From Pseudonocardiaceae bacterium YIM PH 21723 (GTDB lineage Bacteria > Actinomycetota > Actinomycetes > Mycobacteriales > Pseudonocardiaceae): DNA of 51,499 bases. The stretch's first letter is position 1. Each line of letters begins with the position of its first letter. A program made the position numbers and the translations under genes. Location: positions 1 through 51,499 of the forward strand of contig QZFT01000055.1 in NCBI GenBank assembly GCA_003600225.1, given 5' to 3'. Shown here piece by piece: positions 9,425-17,042 of the stretch. The notes under the pieces were generated by a model. The model searched no databases. It was not told the origin of the DNA and saw only the letters and a program-made list of their open reading frames with translations.

Positions 9425-10090
9425 CTACTGGATCCGGTAGCCGGCACCACGGACGGTGTTGATGAGCCGGGTCCCGAGATACGGGTCCAGCTTGCGGCGG
9501 AGCGCACTGATGTACACCTCCACGATGTTGAAGTCCCCGTCGTAGGCGAAGTCCCAGACGTTCTCGATGATCTCGGCTTTCGCCACCACCTGCCCGGGAC
9601 GCGCGGCAAGGTAGGCCAGCACGGCGAACTCCCTGGCGGTCAGGACGACCTCGTGCTCTCCGGCGAAGCAACGCTGTGCGGCCGGGTCGACGGTGAGCTC
9701 ACCGATCCGCAGCACCGGCGGCCTGTTCGCGGCGCCGCGCCGGATCAACGCGCGCAGCCGGGCGGCCAGGACCAGATAGGAGAACGGCTTGGTGAGGTAG
9801 TCGTCCGCGCCGACGTCCAGGCCATCGGCTTCGTCGTACTCGCCGTCCTTGGCCGACAGCATCAGGATCGGGACGGTGTTCCCCGAGGCGCGAAGCCTGC
9901 GGCACACGTCGTAGCCGTTGAGCCCGGGCAGCATGATGTCCAGCACCAGGACGTCGAATTCCTGGCTGGTGGCCAGGTCGAAGCCCGCTTGGCCGTCGTG
10001 GGTGGCACGCACCCGGAAGCCCTCGGCCTCCAGGCTGCGGCCGATCAGCCCGGCCAGCCGCACGTCGTCGTCCACCACCAGCACCCGCAC
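9425..10090 (-). CDS. OmpR-family response regulator
   Basis: DNA-binding response regulator of 221 residues, GTG start. The receiver domain opens with VLVVDDDVRLAG and has the phospho-acceptor in LVLDIMLPGLNGYDVC, the Thr/Ser switch region LMLSAKD and the conserved lysine in DDYLTKPFSY. The C-terminal winged helix runs from PPVLRIGELTVDPAA to INTVRGAGYRI. It is first in the operon with the kinase. The intergenic region upstream contains four CTTCAG direct repeats spaced 10-14 bases, the typical arrangement for dimers of OmpR-type regulators, so autoregulation and control of the divergent secreted-protein gene are likely. Confidence 0.95.
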   Translation of the reverse strand: MRVLVVDDDVRLAGLIGRSLEAEGFRVRATHDGQAGFDLATSQEFDVLVLDIMLPGLNGYDVCRRLRASGNTVPILMLSAKDGEYDEADGLDVGADDYLTKPFSYLVLAARLRALIRRGAANRPPVLRIGELTVDPAAQRCFAGEHEVVLTAREFAVLAYLAARPGQVVAKAEIIENVWDFAYDGDFNIVEVYISALRRKLDPYLGTRLINTVRGAGYRIQ

Positions 10091-10114
10091 TCCGGCGATG
10101 CTAGCGGGCAGCAG

Positions 10115-10165
10115 CTGAAGTGATCTTCAGGTTCCTTCAGCGAGGCTTCAGCTACCGGGCTTCAG
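10115..10165. promoter_or_regulatory. CTTCAG repeat operator between regulator and secreted-protein gene
   Basis: CTTCAG occurs at 10125, 10135, 10146 and 10160, and the inverse CTGAAG at 10115. The 10-, 11- and 14-base steps place the first three on one face of the helix, as expected for OmpR/PhoP-type binding. The cluster lies between the divergent starts at 10090 and 10192. Confidence 0.6.
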
Positions 10166-10191
10166 GATCGTTCCCAGAGGAGGAACCATCC

Positions 10192-10539
10192 ATGAAGAAG
10201 ATCATCGTTGGCGTTTCTGCGGCGGCGCTGGGGCTGCTGGCCCTGGGCGGGATCGCCACGGCGGGCGGGTTCGACGGCACGTCGGCACCGACCAGTCCGG
10301 TGACCACGTCACCGGCTCCGGCACCGACCGGTCCCGTGACCACATCACCGGCACCGGCACCCGCGCCGACCGGTCCGGTCACGACGTCACCAGCTCCGGC
10401 ACCGGCACCGACCGGTCCGGTCACGACGTCACCGGCACCTGCGCCGACCGGTCCGGTCACGACGTCACCAGCTCCGGCACCAGCTCCGACCGGTCCCGTC
10501 ACCACATCACCGGCACCGGCACCGACCACTCACCGATAG
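10192..10539 (+). CDS. Secreted PVTTSPAPAP-repeat protein
   Basis: A 115-residue exported protein. After MKK and a hydrophobic core (VSAAALGLLALGGIATA) the mature chain is almost entirely six copies of (G/S)PVTTSPAPAP(AP)T ending in TTHR, so it should be extended, uncharged and possibly O-glycosylated on Thr. The ATG at 10192 is preceded by AGAGGAGG. The repeats are also visible in the DNA as 36-42-base tandem units from about 10294 to 10530, so copy number may vary between strains. It is divergent from the two-component operon across a likely regulator-binding array. The kinase's extracellular loop shares the PVTTS motif. No enzymatic domain. Confidence 0.82.
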   Translation: MKKIIVGVSAAALGLLALGGIATAGGFDGTSAPTSPVTTSPAPAPTGPVTTSPAPAPAPTGPVTTSPAPAPAPTGPVTTSPAPAPTGPVTTSPAPAPAPTGPVTTSPAPAPTTHR

Positions 10540-10546
10540 GGGGGCG

Positions 10547-10586
10547 CAGGGGCACCTTGGGCATGGCGATGCCCAAGGTGCCCCTG
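10547..10586. terminator. Bidirectional terminator
   Basis: An 18-bp perfect stem (10547-10564 with 10569-10586) and a GGCG loop sit between the convergent repeat-protein gene and speE. Confidence 0.85.
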
Positions 10587-10599
10587 TCGGGTTAACGGA

Positions 10600-11469
10600 T
10601 TACCGGTGCCGCAGGCGGAACGGGCGAACGCCGTTCGCCCGCAGTGCCTCGGCGTCGATGGACTCGGGCGTGAAGCCCAGCCTCGGCAGCCGATCGATCA
10701 TCAGCTGCGTCGGGTCCTCGACCTTGTCGGCCCGGCCGAACAGGTAGGCCCACTCGTGCTCGTCGCTGGCGTACAGCGCGACGGTGTCACAGACCTGGTC
10801 GAACCGGTCCAGCATCTTGCCGAGCGTGGCGTTGCGCCACATGGTCTGGCAGCCGGCCTGGCCTGCCACGACGCCGCCCTCGGTCAGCAGCGCCTTGCAC
10901 TGGGCAAGGAACTCCGCACCGTAGAGGCGGTTGTGCTGCGCGTCGACGCCGTCCTGCTCATCGGGCAGGTCGACCAGCACGATGTCGTACGAACCGGGCT
11001 TGCCGTCGACGACCCACTTGTAGCCGTCGGCGAAGTGCACCTTGACCGGACCCTCGCCGGCGACCGCGGCGTTCAGCTCCGCCGTGGTGTAGCCGTAGGG
11101 CAGGTGCTCGGCGCAGAGGCGCACGCATTCCTCGTCGATGTCGACGTGGTCGACGACCGTGGCGCCGGCGGCGACGGCCATCTGCGAGGCGACTCCCTCA
11201 CTGGATCCGATGATCAGCACGCGGTCGACCTTGTCGGCCAGCAGCAGAGCGGGGACGATCAGCGCTTCGTGGTACGTGACCTGGCTGAACTCGGTGCTCT
11301 GCCGCTCGTCACCGCAGAACAGGGAGATTCCCTGAGCGGAGCGGGCGATGATCATGTCCTGGAACTGCGTCTTACCCTCAAAGATCACCTCATCGAGGCG
11401 CCACAGACGGTCCATGCCGTCAGCCAAGGGCTCCCGCAACCAGCGGTGTTCATCAGTTACTGGCAGCAC
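10600..11469 (-). CDS. speE: Spermidine synthase-like aminopropyltransferase
   Basis: Transfers the aminopropyl group of decarboxylated S-adenosylmethionine to putrescine or a similar diamine. The protein has 289 residues. The Rossmann-type core shows VDRVLIIGSSEGVASQMAV in place of the usual GGGDG loop, then VDIDEECVRLCAEHLPYG, VHFADGYKWV and SYDIVLVDLPDEQDG, where the catalytic Asp region is retained but the usual DPxxP is changed. TYHEALIVPALL near the N-terminus fits the YHE(M/A) substrate segment. The altered glycine loop makes the exact substrate uncertain. The GTG start lies inside speD (13-base overlap), with GAGGAG upstream, so the two are coupled. Confidence 0.88.
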   Translation of the reverse strand: MLPVTDEHRWLREPLADGMDRLWRLDEVIFEGKTQFQDMIIARSAQGISLFCGDERQSTEFSQVTYHEALIVPALLLADKVDRVLIIGSSEGVASQMAVAAGATVVDHVDIDEECVRLCAEHLPYGYTTAELNAAVAGEGPVKVHFADGYKWVVDGKPGSYDIVLVDLPDEQDGVDAQHNRLYGAEFLAQCKALLTEGGVVAGQAGCQTMWRNATLGKMLDRFDQVCDTVALYASDEHEWAYLFGRADKVEDPTQLMIDRLPRLGFTPESIDAEALRANGVRPFRLRHR

Positions 11470-11882
11470 GGGTGTGTGTCTCCTCGAAGAACGGTGTTGG
11501 TCCGGACATCAGCGGCACCCATGGCCTGCGCCAGAAGATCGACGGCCAGCCAGGGTTTCGCCACGGTCCCGCAGGTGAATACGTCCATGAACAGCGAACC
11601 GCGCTCCGGATACGTATGGATGGAGGCATGCGATTCAGAGAGCAGGGCCAGCACGGTGACCCCCTGTGGCTCGAACTGTTTCAGGATGATGTCGCAGACG
11701 GTGGCTCCGGATTGCGCTAGGGCTCCGGTCAGCATGTCCCGCAACTGCGGGCCGTCATCCAGCAGAGCTGGCTCGACACCATGGAACTCAGCGAGCGTGT
11801 GGTGCCCGATGAAGGCACCGACTTCGTGCTCGTTCGCTACGTCAACGACCTGCGGAGTCGTCAGGGTCTGTCCGGTCAACAT
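11457..11882 (-). CDS. speD: S-adenosylmethionine decarboxylase proenzyme
   Basis: Bacterial-type AdoMet decarboxylase of 141 residues, which self-cleaves to form a pyruvoyl cofactor. The processing motif LSESHASIHTYPE is intact; cleavage is expected between Glu83 and Ser84. The later FMDVFTCGTVAKPW segment carries the conserved cysteine of the family. Product decarboxylated AdoMet feeds the SpeE reaction. It overlaps the upstream decarboxylase gene by 7 bases and speE by 13, a tightly coupled operon. Confidence 0.95.
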   Translation of the reverse strand: MLTGQTLTTPQVVDVANEHEVGAFIGHHTLAEFHGVEPALLDDGPQLRDMLTGALAQSGATVCDIILKQFEPQGVTVLALLSESHASIHTYPERGSLFMDVFTCGTVAKPWLAVDLLAQAMGAADVRTNTVLRGDTHPCCQ

Positions 11883-13063
11883 GCCCTCCCAGGGTCATCG
11901 ATGCACAGCGCGGTCAGCGGGGCGAAACCGTTGAAGAACACGGAGGCGAAACTGGTGGAGTAGGCACCGAAGCCCAGTACGTCCACCCGATCACCGGCGG
12001 CTAGATCAACAGGTAGTTGATAGGGATGTTTCTGATACATGACGTCGTCTCCATCGCATGTAGGGCCCGCTAGTACTACAGGACCGACGGGCTTCCCGTC
12101 ATGTTCTGTCCGCAGTTCGTAGCGGATGCCTTCGCCTTCACACTCGGCGAAGCCGTTGTAACGACCGGCGTCCAGGTACACCCAGCGCACGTCGTCCTCA
12201 TAGGTCCGGCGAGATACGTTGACCACCTCGGTCCGGAGCAGTCCCGCCTCGGCGACCAGGGCGCGTCCCGGCTCGATGAGCAGCCTGGGCATCGCCTGGC
12301 CGAAGTGGGTGTCCAGGCAGCGGCCGATGGCCGTGCCGAACATTCCGATCTCGGGTGATTTCTCCTGGTAGGAGGCGGGAAACCCGCCTCCCAGATTGAG
12401 CAGCCGCAGTGGAATGTCCTCGGCGGCCAGCTTGGCCGCCACCCGGGCCGACTCCTCGATCTGTTCCTGCCAGGCTTCCGGCGACAGGTGCTGGGAACCC
12501 ACGTGGAAACTCAGGCCCACGGGGTCCAGGCCGAGCCGCTTCGCCGTGGTGAGCACGTCCACAGCCATATCTCCGCTGCAGCCGAACTTGCGGCCGAACG
12601 GCTGGGTGGCGCTCGTCGAGCTGACCAGCAGCCGGCAGAAGACGGACGCTCCGGGAGCCAGCTCGGCGATGTTCGCCACATCGACGGTGCTGTCGGTCGC
12701 GAACAGCCGGACACCGGCCTCGTGCGCGAACGCGATGTCGGAGCGCTTCTTCAGCGTGTTGCCGTAGGAGATGCGGTCCGGGGTGGCGCCCTGCTCCAGG
12801 CACAGCTGGATCTCGCCGGGGCTGGCGACGTCGAAACTCGCGCCCAGCTCCACGAGCACGCGGACGACCTCGGGCTGCGGGTTGGCCTTCACCGCGTAGA
12901 AGATCTCGGCGTCCGGCAAGGCGGACCGCAGCGCCGCGAAGCGCTCACGGACGGTCTGGACGTCGATCAGCAGGCACGGGGTGGGGACCTCGTTGGTACT
13001 GAGGTAATGCACCAGCCGTTGGTAGGTCTGCTGGTTATGGATGCTGCCCTCAAGTGTTTTCAT
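11876..13063 (-). CDS. Fold-III PLP-dependent ornithine/lysine decarboxylase
   Basis: Alanine-racemase-fold amino acid decarboxylase of 395 residues, expected to make putrescine (or cadaverine) as the first step of polyamine synthesis. The PLP lysine is Lys59 in EIFYAVKANPQPE. SFHVGSQHLSPEAW, NLGGGFPASY and EPGRALVAEAG match the cofactor-phosphate and substrate regions. The catalytic cysteine from the partner subunit is Cys336 in GPTCDGDDVMY, matching the eukaryotic-type ODC CDxxD pattern. Ornithine versus lysine preference cannot be read from this. It heads the speD-speE operon with 7-base overlap. The ATG has AGGTGGG upstream. Confidence 0.92.
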   Translation of the reverse strand: MKTLEGSIHNQQTYQRLVHYLSTNEVPTPCLLIDVQTVRERFAALRSALPDAEIFYAVKANPQPEVVRVLVELGASFDVASPGEIQLCLEQGATPDRISYGNTLKKRSDIAFAHEAGVRLFATDSTVDVANIAELAPGASVFCRLLVSSTSATQPFGRKFGCSGDMAVDVLTTAKRLGLDPVGLSFHVGSQHLSPEAWQEQIEESARVAAKLAAEDIPLRLLNLGGGFPASYQEKSPEIGMFGTAIGRCLDTHFGQAMPRLLIEPGRALVAEAGLLRTEVVNVSRRTYEDDVRWVYLDAGRYNGFAECEGEGIRYELRTEHDGKPVGPVVLAGPTCDGDDVMYQKHPYQLPVDLAAGDRVDVLGFGAYSTSFASVFFNGFAPLTALCIDDPGRAC

Positions 13064-13140
13064 CGACCCACCTGCCTTTCGTGCCTGTCTGTGTAGGTCA
13101 GGAGCGAAAAATTGCCCCGCACATTGGACAGCACGAGCTC

Positions 13141-13177
13141 GGTCCGTGTCACCGCAAGGTGCGGTGTCACACGGACC
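13141..13177 (-). terminator. Terminator of the TauE-type gene
   Basis: GGTCCGTGT-CACCGCA at 13141 pairs with the facing TGCGGTGTCACACGGACC, with a 2-nt bulge. It lies just downstream of the transporter stop and upstream of the polyamine operon. Confidence 0.6.
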
Positions 13178-13202
13178 GGCGGGAGGAATTCTGATTCGAC
13201 GC

Positions 13203-13991
13203 TTACGGCGTCAGGGATTCCCGTTTACGCACGAGGTTCCGGAGATCGCCCCATACGGTGCGGCCGGCGGCGAACAGCAGCAGGCAGCCGAACATGATGT
13301 CGGCCAGCGTCGGGGGCAGACCGACGGAGATCTGGCTGAACGGGAACGAGGTGAGTACGCCGAACCCGCCGATCCACAGGGCGTCGGGCAGCGAGCCGTT
13401 GCCCAGCTTGATGTTGCGGTACCCGCCGAGCAGTGAGGTGGGGATGATCGTGGCGAGGGAGGTGCCCTTGGCCAGCACCGCGGAGGCGCCGAAGCCCAGT
13501 TGCATGACCGGCACCATGATCGTGCCGCCACCGATGCCGGTGAGCGCGGCGATCACGCCGACGAGGACACCGACGGGTACCAGCAGGGCCAGGTGCCACC
13601 ACTGGTGATCGGGCAGCGAGGACGGCGCTCCCGGGCTCGTCAGCAGCCGGGCCGCGCCGAGTAGCGCGATCACGGCGAAGATCCCGCGCAGCACGGAAAG
13701 CGGCATCCTGTTCAGCAGCGCCGCTCCCAGCCAGGCGCCGATCATCGACCCGGCGGCCAGCGGCACGGCCAGGTACAGGTCGACGTCGCCGTGGAGCGCG
13801 TAGCCGATCGCCGCGACGACCGCCAGGGGCGCGAGGGCGATGAAGGAGGTGGCCACGGCCTTGCGTTGATCCCAGCCGAACCACAATCCGAGCAGCGGAA
13901 CAATGACCACTCCGCCGCCGACGCCGAATAGGCCCGCCAGGGCCCCGGCGACAATTCCGGTGACTGCCAGCTTGGTCCGTAATCGGCGCAT
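13203..13991 (-). CDS. TauE/SafE-family membrane permease
   Basis: A 262-residue protein with about eight membrane spans, of the TauE/SafE group that exports sulfite, sulfoacetate or related organic anions. The two internally repeated glycine-rich signatures are clear: AGLFGVGGGVVIVPLLGLWFG and ALTGIGGGTIMVPVMQLGFG, each followed by a KA(V/G)TS(F/L)-type segment (KAVATSFIALAP and KGTSLATIIPTSLLGG). The start is followed by a basic RRLRTK stretch. No neighbour indicates the substrate. Confidence 0.9.
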   Translation of the reverse strand: MRRLRTKLAVTGIVAGALAGLFGVGGGVVIVPLLGLWFGWDQRKAVATSFIALAPLAVVAAIGYALHGDVDLYLAVPLAAGSMIGAWLGAALLNRMPLSVLRGIFAVIALLGAARLLTSPGAPSSLPDHQWWHLALLVPVGVLVGVIAALTGIGGGTIMVPVMQLGFGASAVLAKGTSLATIIPTSLLGGYRNIKLGNGSLPDALWIGGFGVLTSFPFSQISVGLPPTLADIMFGCLLLFAAGRTVWGDLRNLVRKRESLTP

Positions 13992-14436
13992 GGGTCGAGG
14001 GTAGTTCCGTATAACCGGGAGCTGAACGTGATCCTTAGCTCACCTAATTACCCCCTCTTCGACCGGACATTGTCCACAGGCCTTCGACCTGCGGTTTTAC
14101 TTGAAACCGGACAACCATCCACACAGTTATCCACAGGCAGCGCCAACCACCTCCCTCCCGACGACCTGCGGCGATAGACTGGGACGGGGTCGCCCCCCTG
14201 GGAGGGTGGGGGCTGTCTCCAGGGCGGTTTAAATCGCGGATCCCGGATTTGCGAATAACGCAAGTCGCTGGGTGAGTCGAATTCCGGATAACAGCTATCA
14301 CTCTTCCGAATGACCATTTAAATCGATCAGGCGAGACCAAGCACACGATGCCGACTGCGCTCACAGGCGTTAAGATTCCGTAAAGGAGCGCCGGGAAGCC
14401 TGGTCGGCAACACTGTTGTCGACCCCTGGGAGAACT
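13992..14436. other. Spacer with DnaA-box-like cluster and G/C hairpin
   Basis: No gene seen. It contains TTGTCCACA at 14070, CCATCCACA at 14115 and the perfect DnaA-box consensus TTATCCACA at 14127. Then comes a GATAGACTGGGACGGGGTC block and a hairpin with GCCCCC at 14192 facing GGGGGC at 14208. The same architecture recurs at 28970-29073. The rest is AT-richer and probably holds the nhaA promoter. Confidence 0.5.
14070..14213. repeat. DnaA-box/hairpin element, copy 1
   Basis: The order TTGTCCACA, CCATCCACA, GAT(A/T)GA(C/T)T-like block, then a CCCCCTGGG(A/T)GGG(T/C)GGGG hairpin matches copy 2 at 28970-29073. There is no dnaA or dnaN-dnaA locus here, so this is not the chromosomal origin. 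Confidence 0.55.
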
Positions 14437-15615
14437 GTGACCAACCCGGCCAAAGCCGCCAGCGAATTCGCCCGCTACCTGCGCACCGAGACCGTCGGTG
14501 GTCTCGTGCTGCTCGGCGCCACCACCATCGCGCTGCTGTGGGCCAACTCGCCGCTCGCCGGGTCCTACACCGCCTTGCGTGACTTCCAGTTCGGGCCACA
14601 CCTCTTCCACCTGCACATGCCCACCGAGGAGTGGGCCAAGTCCGGCCTGCTGACGCTGTTCTTCTACGTGGCGGGCCTGGAGCTCAAACGCGAGCTGGTG
14701 TCCGGGGAACTGTCCGACCGCAAGGCGGCCGCGCTCCCGGTGATCGCCGCGATCGGCGGGATCGTGGTGCCCGCCGTGATCGCGCTGAGCATCGCCGGTC
14801 CGGGCACCGCCGCCTGGTCGGTGCCGGTCGCCACCGACATCGCCTTCGCCCTCGGCGTACTGGCCATCACCGGTTCCGGCATGCCGGACAGCGCACGGAT
14901 CTTCCTGCTCAGCCTGGCCGTGGTGGACGACCTCGGCGCCATCGCGCTGATCGCGATCCTGTTCACCAACACGTTCAACCTGCTCGCGCTCGGCGCGGCG
15001 GTGGCGCTGCTGGCCCTGTACTGGTTCCTGCAGCACAGGCGGGTCACCAGCCCGCTGCTCTACGTGCCGATCGCGGTGGCCGTCTGGATCGCGGTGCACT
15101 CCTCCGGCCTGCACGCGACCATCGCCGGCGTTGCGCTCGGCCTGCTCACCCGCGTGCGCCGCGACCCCTATGAGAAGGAGTCGCCGGCGTTGCGCATGGA
15201 ACACCTGCTGCAGCCGTGGTCGGCCGGGTTGGCCGTGCCGGTTTTCGCGCTGTTCGCCGCGGGCATCCGGATCAACTCGGACAGTTTCGGCGCGTTGTTC
15301 ACCGATCGGCTGGCCCTGGCCATCATGATCGGGCTGGTGCTCGGCAAGCTGATCGGCATCGTCGGCTCATCCTGGCTGGCGGTCCGGCTGAAGATCGCGG
15401 TGCGACCCGAGGGCATGGCCTGGCGCGATGTGATCGCGGTGGCGATGCTCGGCGGCGTGGGTTTCACTGTCAGCCTGCTGATCGCTGAGCTCGCACTGAC
15501 CGGCAGCCAGGTGGAAGTGGCGAAGATGGCCGTGCTGGTCGCCTCAGCGGTGGCCTCACTCTTGGCCGCCGCCGCGCTGCTGCGACGCAGTCAGGTGCAC
15601 CAGGCAACGGACTGA
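14437..15615 (+). CDS. nhaA: Na+/H+ antiporter NhaA
   Basis: Electrogenic sodium/proton antiporter, 392 residues, about twelve membrane spans. Hallmarks are FFYVAGLELKRELVSGEL after span 2-3, VPVATDIAFALGVLAI, and the paired transport aspartates in SLAVVDDLGAIALIAI. RPEGMAWRDVIAVAMLGGVGFTVSLLIAELA matches the helix X-XI region. The GTG at 14437 follows a GGGAGA four bases earlier; the in-frame TTG at 14416 would add seven residues without a ribosome-binding site. Role: pH and Na+ homeostasis. The next gene starts 17 bases downstream. Confidence 0.95.
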   Translation: MTNPAKAASEFARYLRTETVGGLVLLGATTIALLWANSPLAGSYTALRDFQFGPHLFHLHMPTEEWAKSGLLTLFFYVAGLELKRELVSGELSDRKAAALPVIAAIGGIVVPAVIALSIAGPGTAAWSVPVATDIAFALGVLAITGSGMPDSARIFLLSLAVVDDLGAIALIAILFTNTFNLLALGAAVALLALYWFLQHRRVTSPLLYVPIAVAVWIAVHSSGLHATIAGVALGLLTRVRRDPYEKESPALRMEHLLQPWSAGLAVPVFALFAAGIRINSDSFGALFTDRLALAIMIGLVLGKLIGIVGSSWLAVRLKIAVRPEGMAWRDVIAVAMLGGVGFTVSLLIAELALTGSQVEVAKMAVLVASAVASLLAAAALLRRSQVHQATD

Positions 15616-15632
15616 AACGGGGACATGGCACG

Positions 15633-16115
15633 ATGGGAAGCGTGAACAGCGCAAAGGACAACGGGAGCCTGCCGACCGTTCCCTCTATTCCGCTGATCCC
15701 TGATCGCGCGTCGGTCGATCCGGCCGACCAGTCGATCGGCGGACTGGTGCGCGACGCCACGAGCCACCTGTCGACGCTCGTGCGGGCCGAGGTGGAGCTG
15801 GCCAAATCCGAGGTCGTCGCCGAGGTCCGCAAGGGCGTCCGGGGCAGCGTCTTCTTCATCGTCGCGCTGACCATCCTGCTGTTCAGCCTCTTCTACTTCT
15901 TCATGGCGGTGGCCGAACTGCTGGCCGACCTCGGTCTGTACCGGTCGGCTGCCTACGGCATCGTCTTCCTGGTCATGCTGCTGACAGCGGGCCTGTTCGC
16001 CTTCCTCGGCTACCGCAAGGTGCGCAAGATCCGCGCACCACAGCGGACGATCGAAACGATGCGGGACAACGCCGCCCTGCTGAGCAGGCGCGGGCAGCAC
16101 GACGACGAGGACTGA
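15633..16115 (+). CDS. Holin-like membrane protein (Rv3669-like, PF07332 type)
   Basis: A 160-residue protein of the group annotated as putative actinobacterial holin-X. A disordered N-terminus is followed by an amphipathic helix, IGGLVRDATSHLSTLVRAEV, and two strong membrane spans (SVFFIVALTILLFSLFYFF and YGIVFLVMLLTAGLFAFLGY), then a basic cytoplasmic tail. Despite the name there is no phage context; the gene is part of the conserved acs-ephE-marP neighbourhood. The stop codon shares one base with the next ATG (TGATG), so the two are translationally coupled. Confidence 0.85.
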   Translation: MGSVNSAKDNGSLPTVPSIPLIPDRASVDPADQSIGGLVRDATSHLSTLVRAEVELAKSEVVAEVRKGVRGSVFFIVALTILLFSLFYFFMAVAELLADLGLYRSAAYGIVFLVMLLTAGLFAFLGYRKVRKIRAPQRTIETMRDNAALLSRRGQHDDED

Positions 16116-17020
16116 TGACGCCGGAGGATCCGGCGTACGTTCACCTGCCCGGTCCGTGGTCGCATCGGCATGTCTCGGCCAATGGCATCCGGCTGCATGT
16201 CGCCGAGCAGGGCCGGGGCCCGCTGGTGTTGTTCCTGCACGGATTCGGTGAGTTCTGGTGGGCGTGGCGGCATCAGCTGCCCGCTGTGGCCGAGGACGGC
16301 TTCCGCGCGGTGGCCATGGACCTGCGTGGCTACGGCGACTCGGACAAGACCCCGCGTGGCTACGACGGCTGGACGGCGGCCGGTGACGCGGCCGGGTTGA
16401 TCAGGGCACTGGGTGAGTCCCGGGCGCATCTGGTCGGACATGGCTGGGGTGGCCTCGTCGCCTGGGCGGTGGCCGCCATGCACCCGCGCCTGGTGTCCTC
16501 GCTGACCGTCGTCGGGGCGCCGCATCCGGTGGTACTGCGGCGCAGGCTGGCCCGCTCGCTGCTGTGGCCGCCCGGCATCCTGCGCCGGCTGCTCATCGCC
16601 CAGGTACCGATGATTCCGGAGCGCCGAATCGCCGCCGGCTACCAGGTGCTGTCAACGTTGTCCGGGCCCGGCTGGCGGGAGACGGCGGATTTCACCGAGG
16701 CCCTCGAACACAACCGGCGGGCGGCGCGCATCCCCAACGTGGCGCACTGCGGCCTGGAGTACCTGCGCTGGGCGATGCGCTCACAGCTGCGGCCGGACGG
16801 TTTCGACTTCGCCGCGGCCATGCGCCGCCCCGCCGAGGTACCGGTGACCGCCGTACTCGGCGCACTGGACTCCGCCGTGCCGGTGTCGACTGTCCAGGCG
16901 AGCGAGCCGTTCACCGCGGCCGGGTTCGCGTTGGAGACGATGGCCGGGGCCGGTCATTACCCACATCAGGAGAGTCCGGCGGAGTTCAACGCGCTCCTGC
17001 GGAAGGGTCTCCTGATGTAG
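16115..17020 (+). CDS. ephE: EphE-like alpha/beta hydrolase lacking the nucleophile
   Basis: An alpha/beta-hydrolase-fold protein of 301 residues, related to epoxide hydrolases (Rv3670 position). The oxyanion motif HGFGEFWWAWRHQ and MDLRGYGDSDKTPRGYD are typical of epoxide hydrolases. The nucleophile elbow, usually GHDWGG with Asp, reads GHGWGG: Gly110 replaces the catalytic Asp. The later ALDSAVP acid segment and the GAGHYPHQ histidine are kept. As sequenced it should not form the alkyl-enzyme ester, so it may be a pseudo-enzyme or use different chemistry. It is coupled to the holin-like gene and followed by a bidirectional terminator. Confidence 0.88.
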   Translation: MTPEDPAYVHLPGPWSHRHVSANGIRLHVAEQGRGPLVLFLHGFGEFWWAWRHQLPAVAEDGFRAVAMDLRGYGDSDKTPRGYDGWTAAGDAAGLIRALGESRAHLVGHGWGGLVAWAVAAMHPRLVSSLTVVGAPHPVVLRRRLARSLLWPPGILRRLLIAQVPMIPERRIAAGYQVLSTLSGPGWRETADFTEALEHNRRAARIPNVAHCGLEYLRWAMRSQLRPDGFDFAAAMRRPAEVPVTAVLGALDSAVPVSTVQASEPFTAAGFALETMAGAGHYPHQESPAEFNALLRKGLLM

Positions 17021-17042
17021 AGCACTTTCTGCAGAAAGTGCT
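17021..17042. terminator. Bidirectional terminator
   Basis: AGCACTTTCTGCAGAAAGTGCT is a perfect 22-base palindrome placed exactly between the convergent ephE and marP stop codons; it gives a 9-bp stem with a TGCA loop. Confidence 0.8.

Noticed and set aside
14033-14049. Iron-box-like TTAG-N5-CTAA sequence
   Set aside because: Only the outer half-sites fit an IdeR/DtxR box and neighbouring genes have no iron link.
14070-14135. Chromosomal origin of replication
   Set aside because: Three DnaA-like boxes occur but there is no dnaA/dnaN/rnpA context and the same motif set recurs at 28970.
13992-14436. nhaA-associated sodium/lithium riboswitch
   Set aside because: The leader region has one hairpin that belongs to the repeated element; I could not match any conserved riboswitch core.
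15633-16115. Prophage, based on the holin-like protein
   Set aside because: No lysin, structural or integrase genes adjoin it; the gene belongs to the conserved core order.
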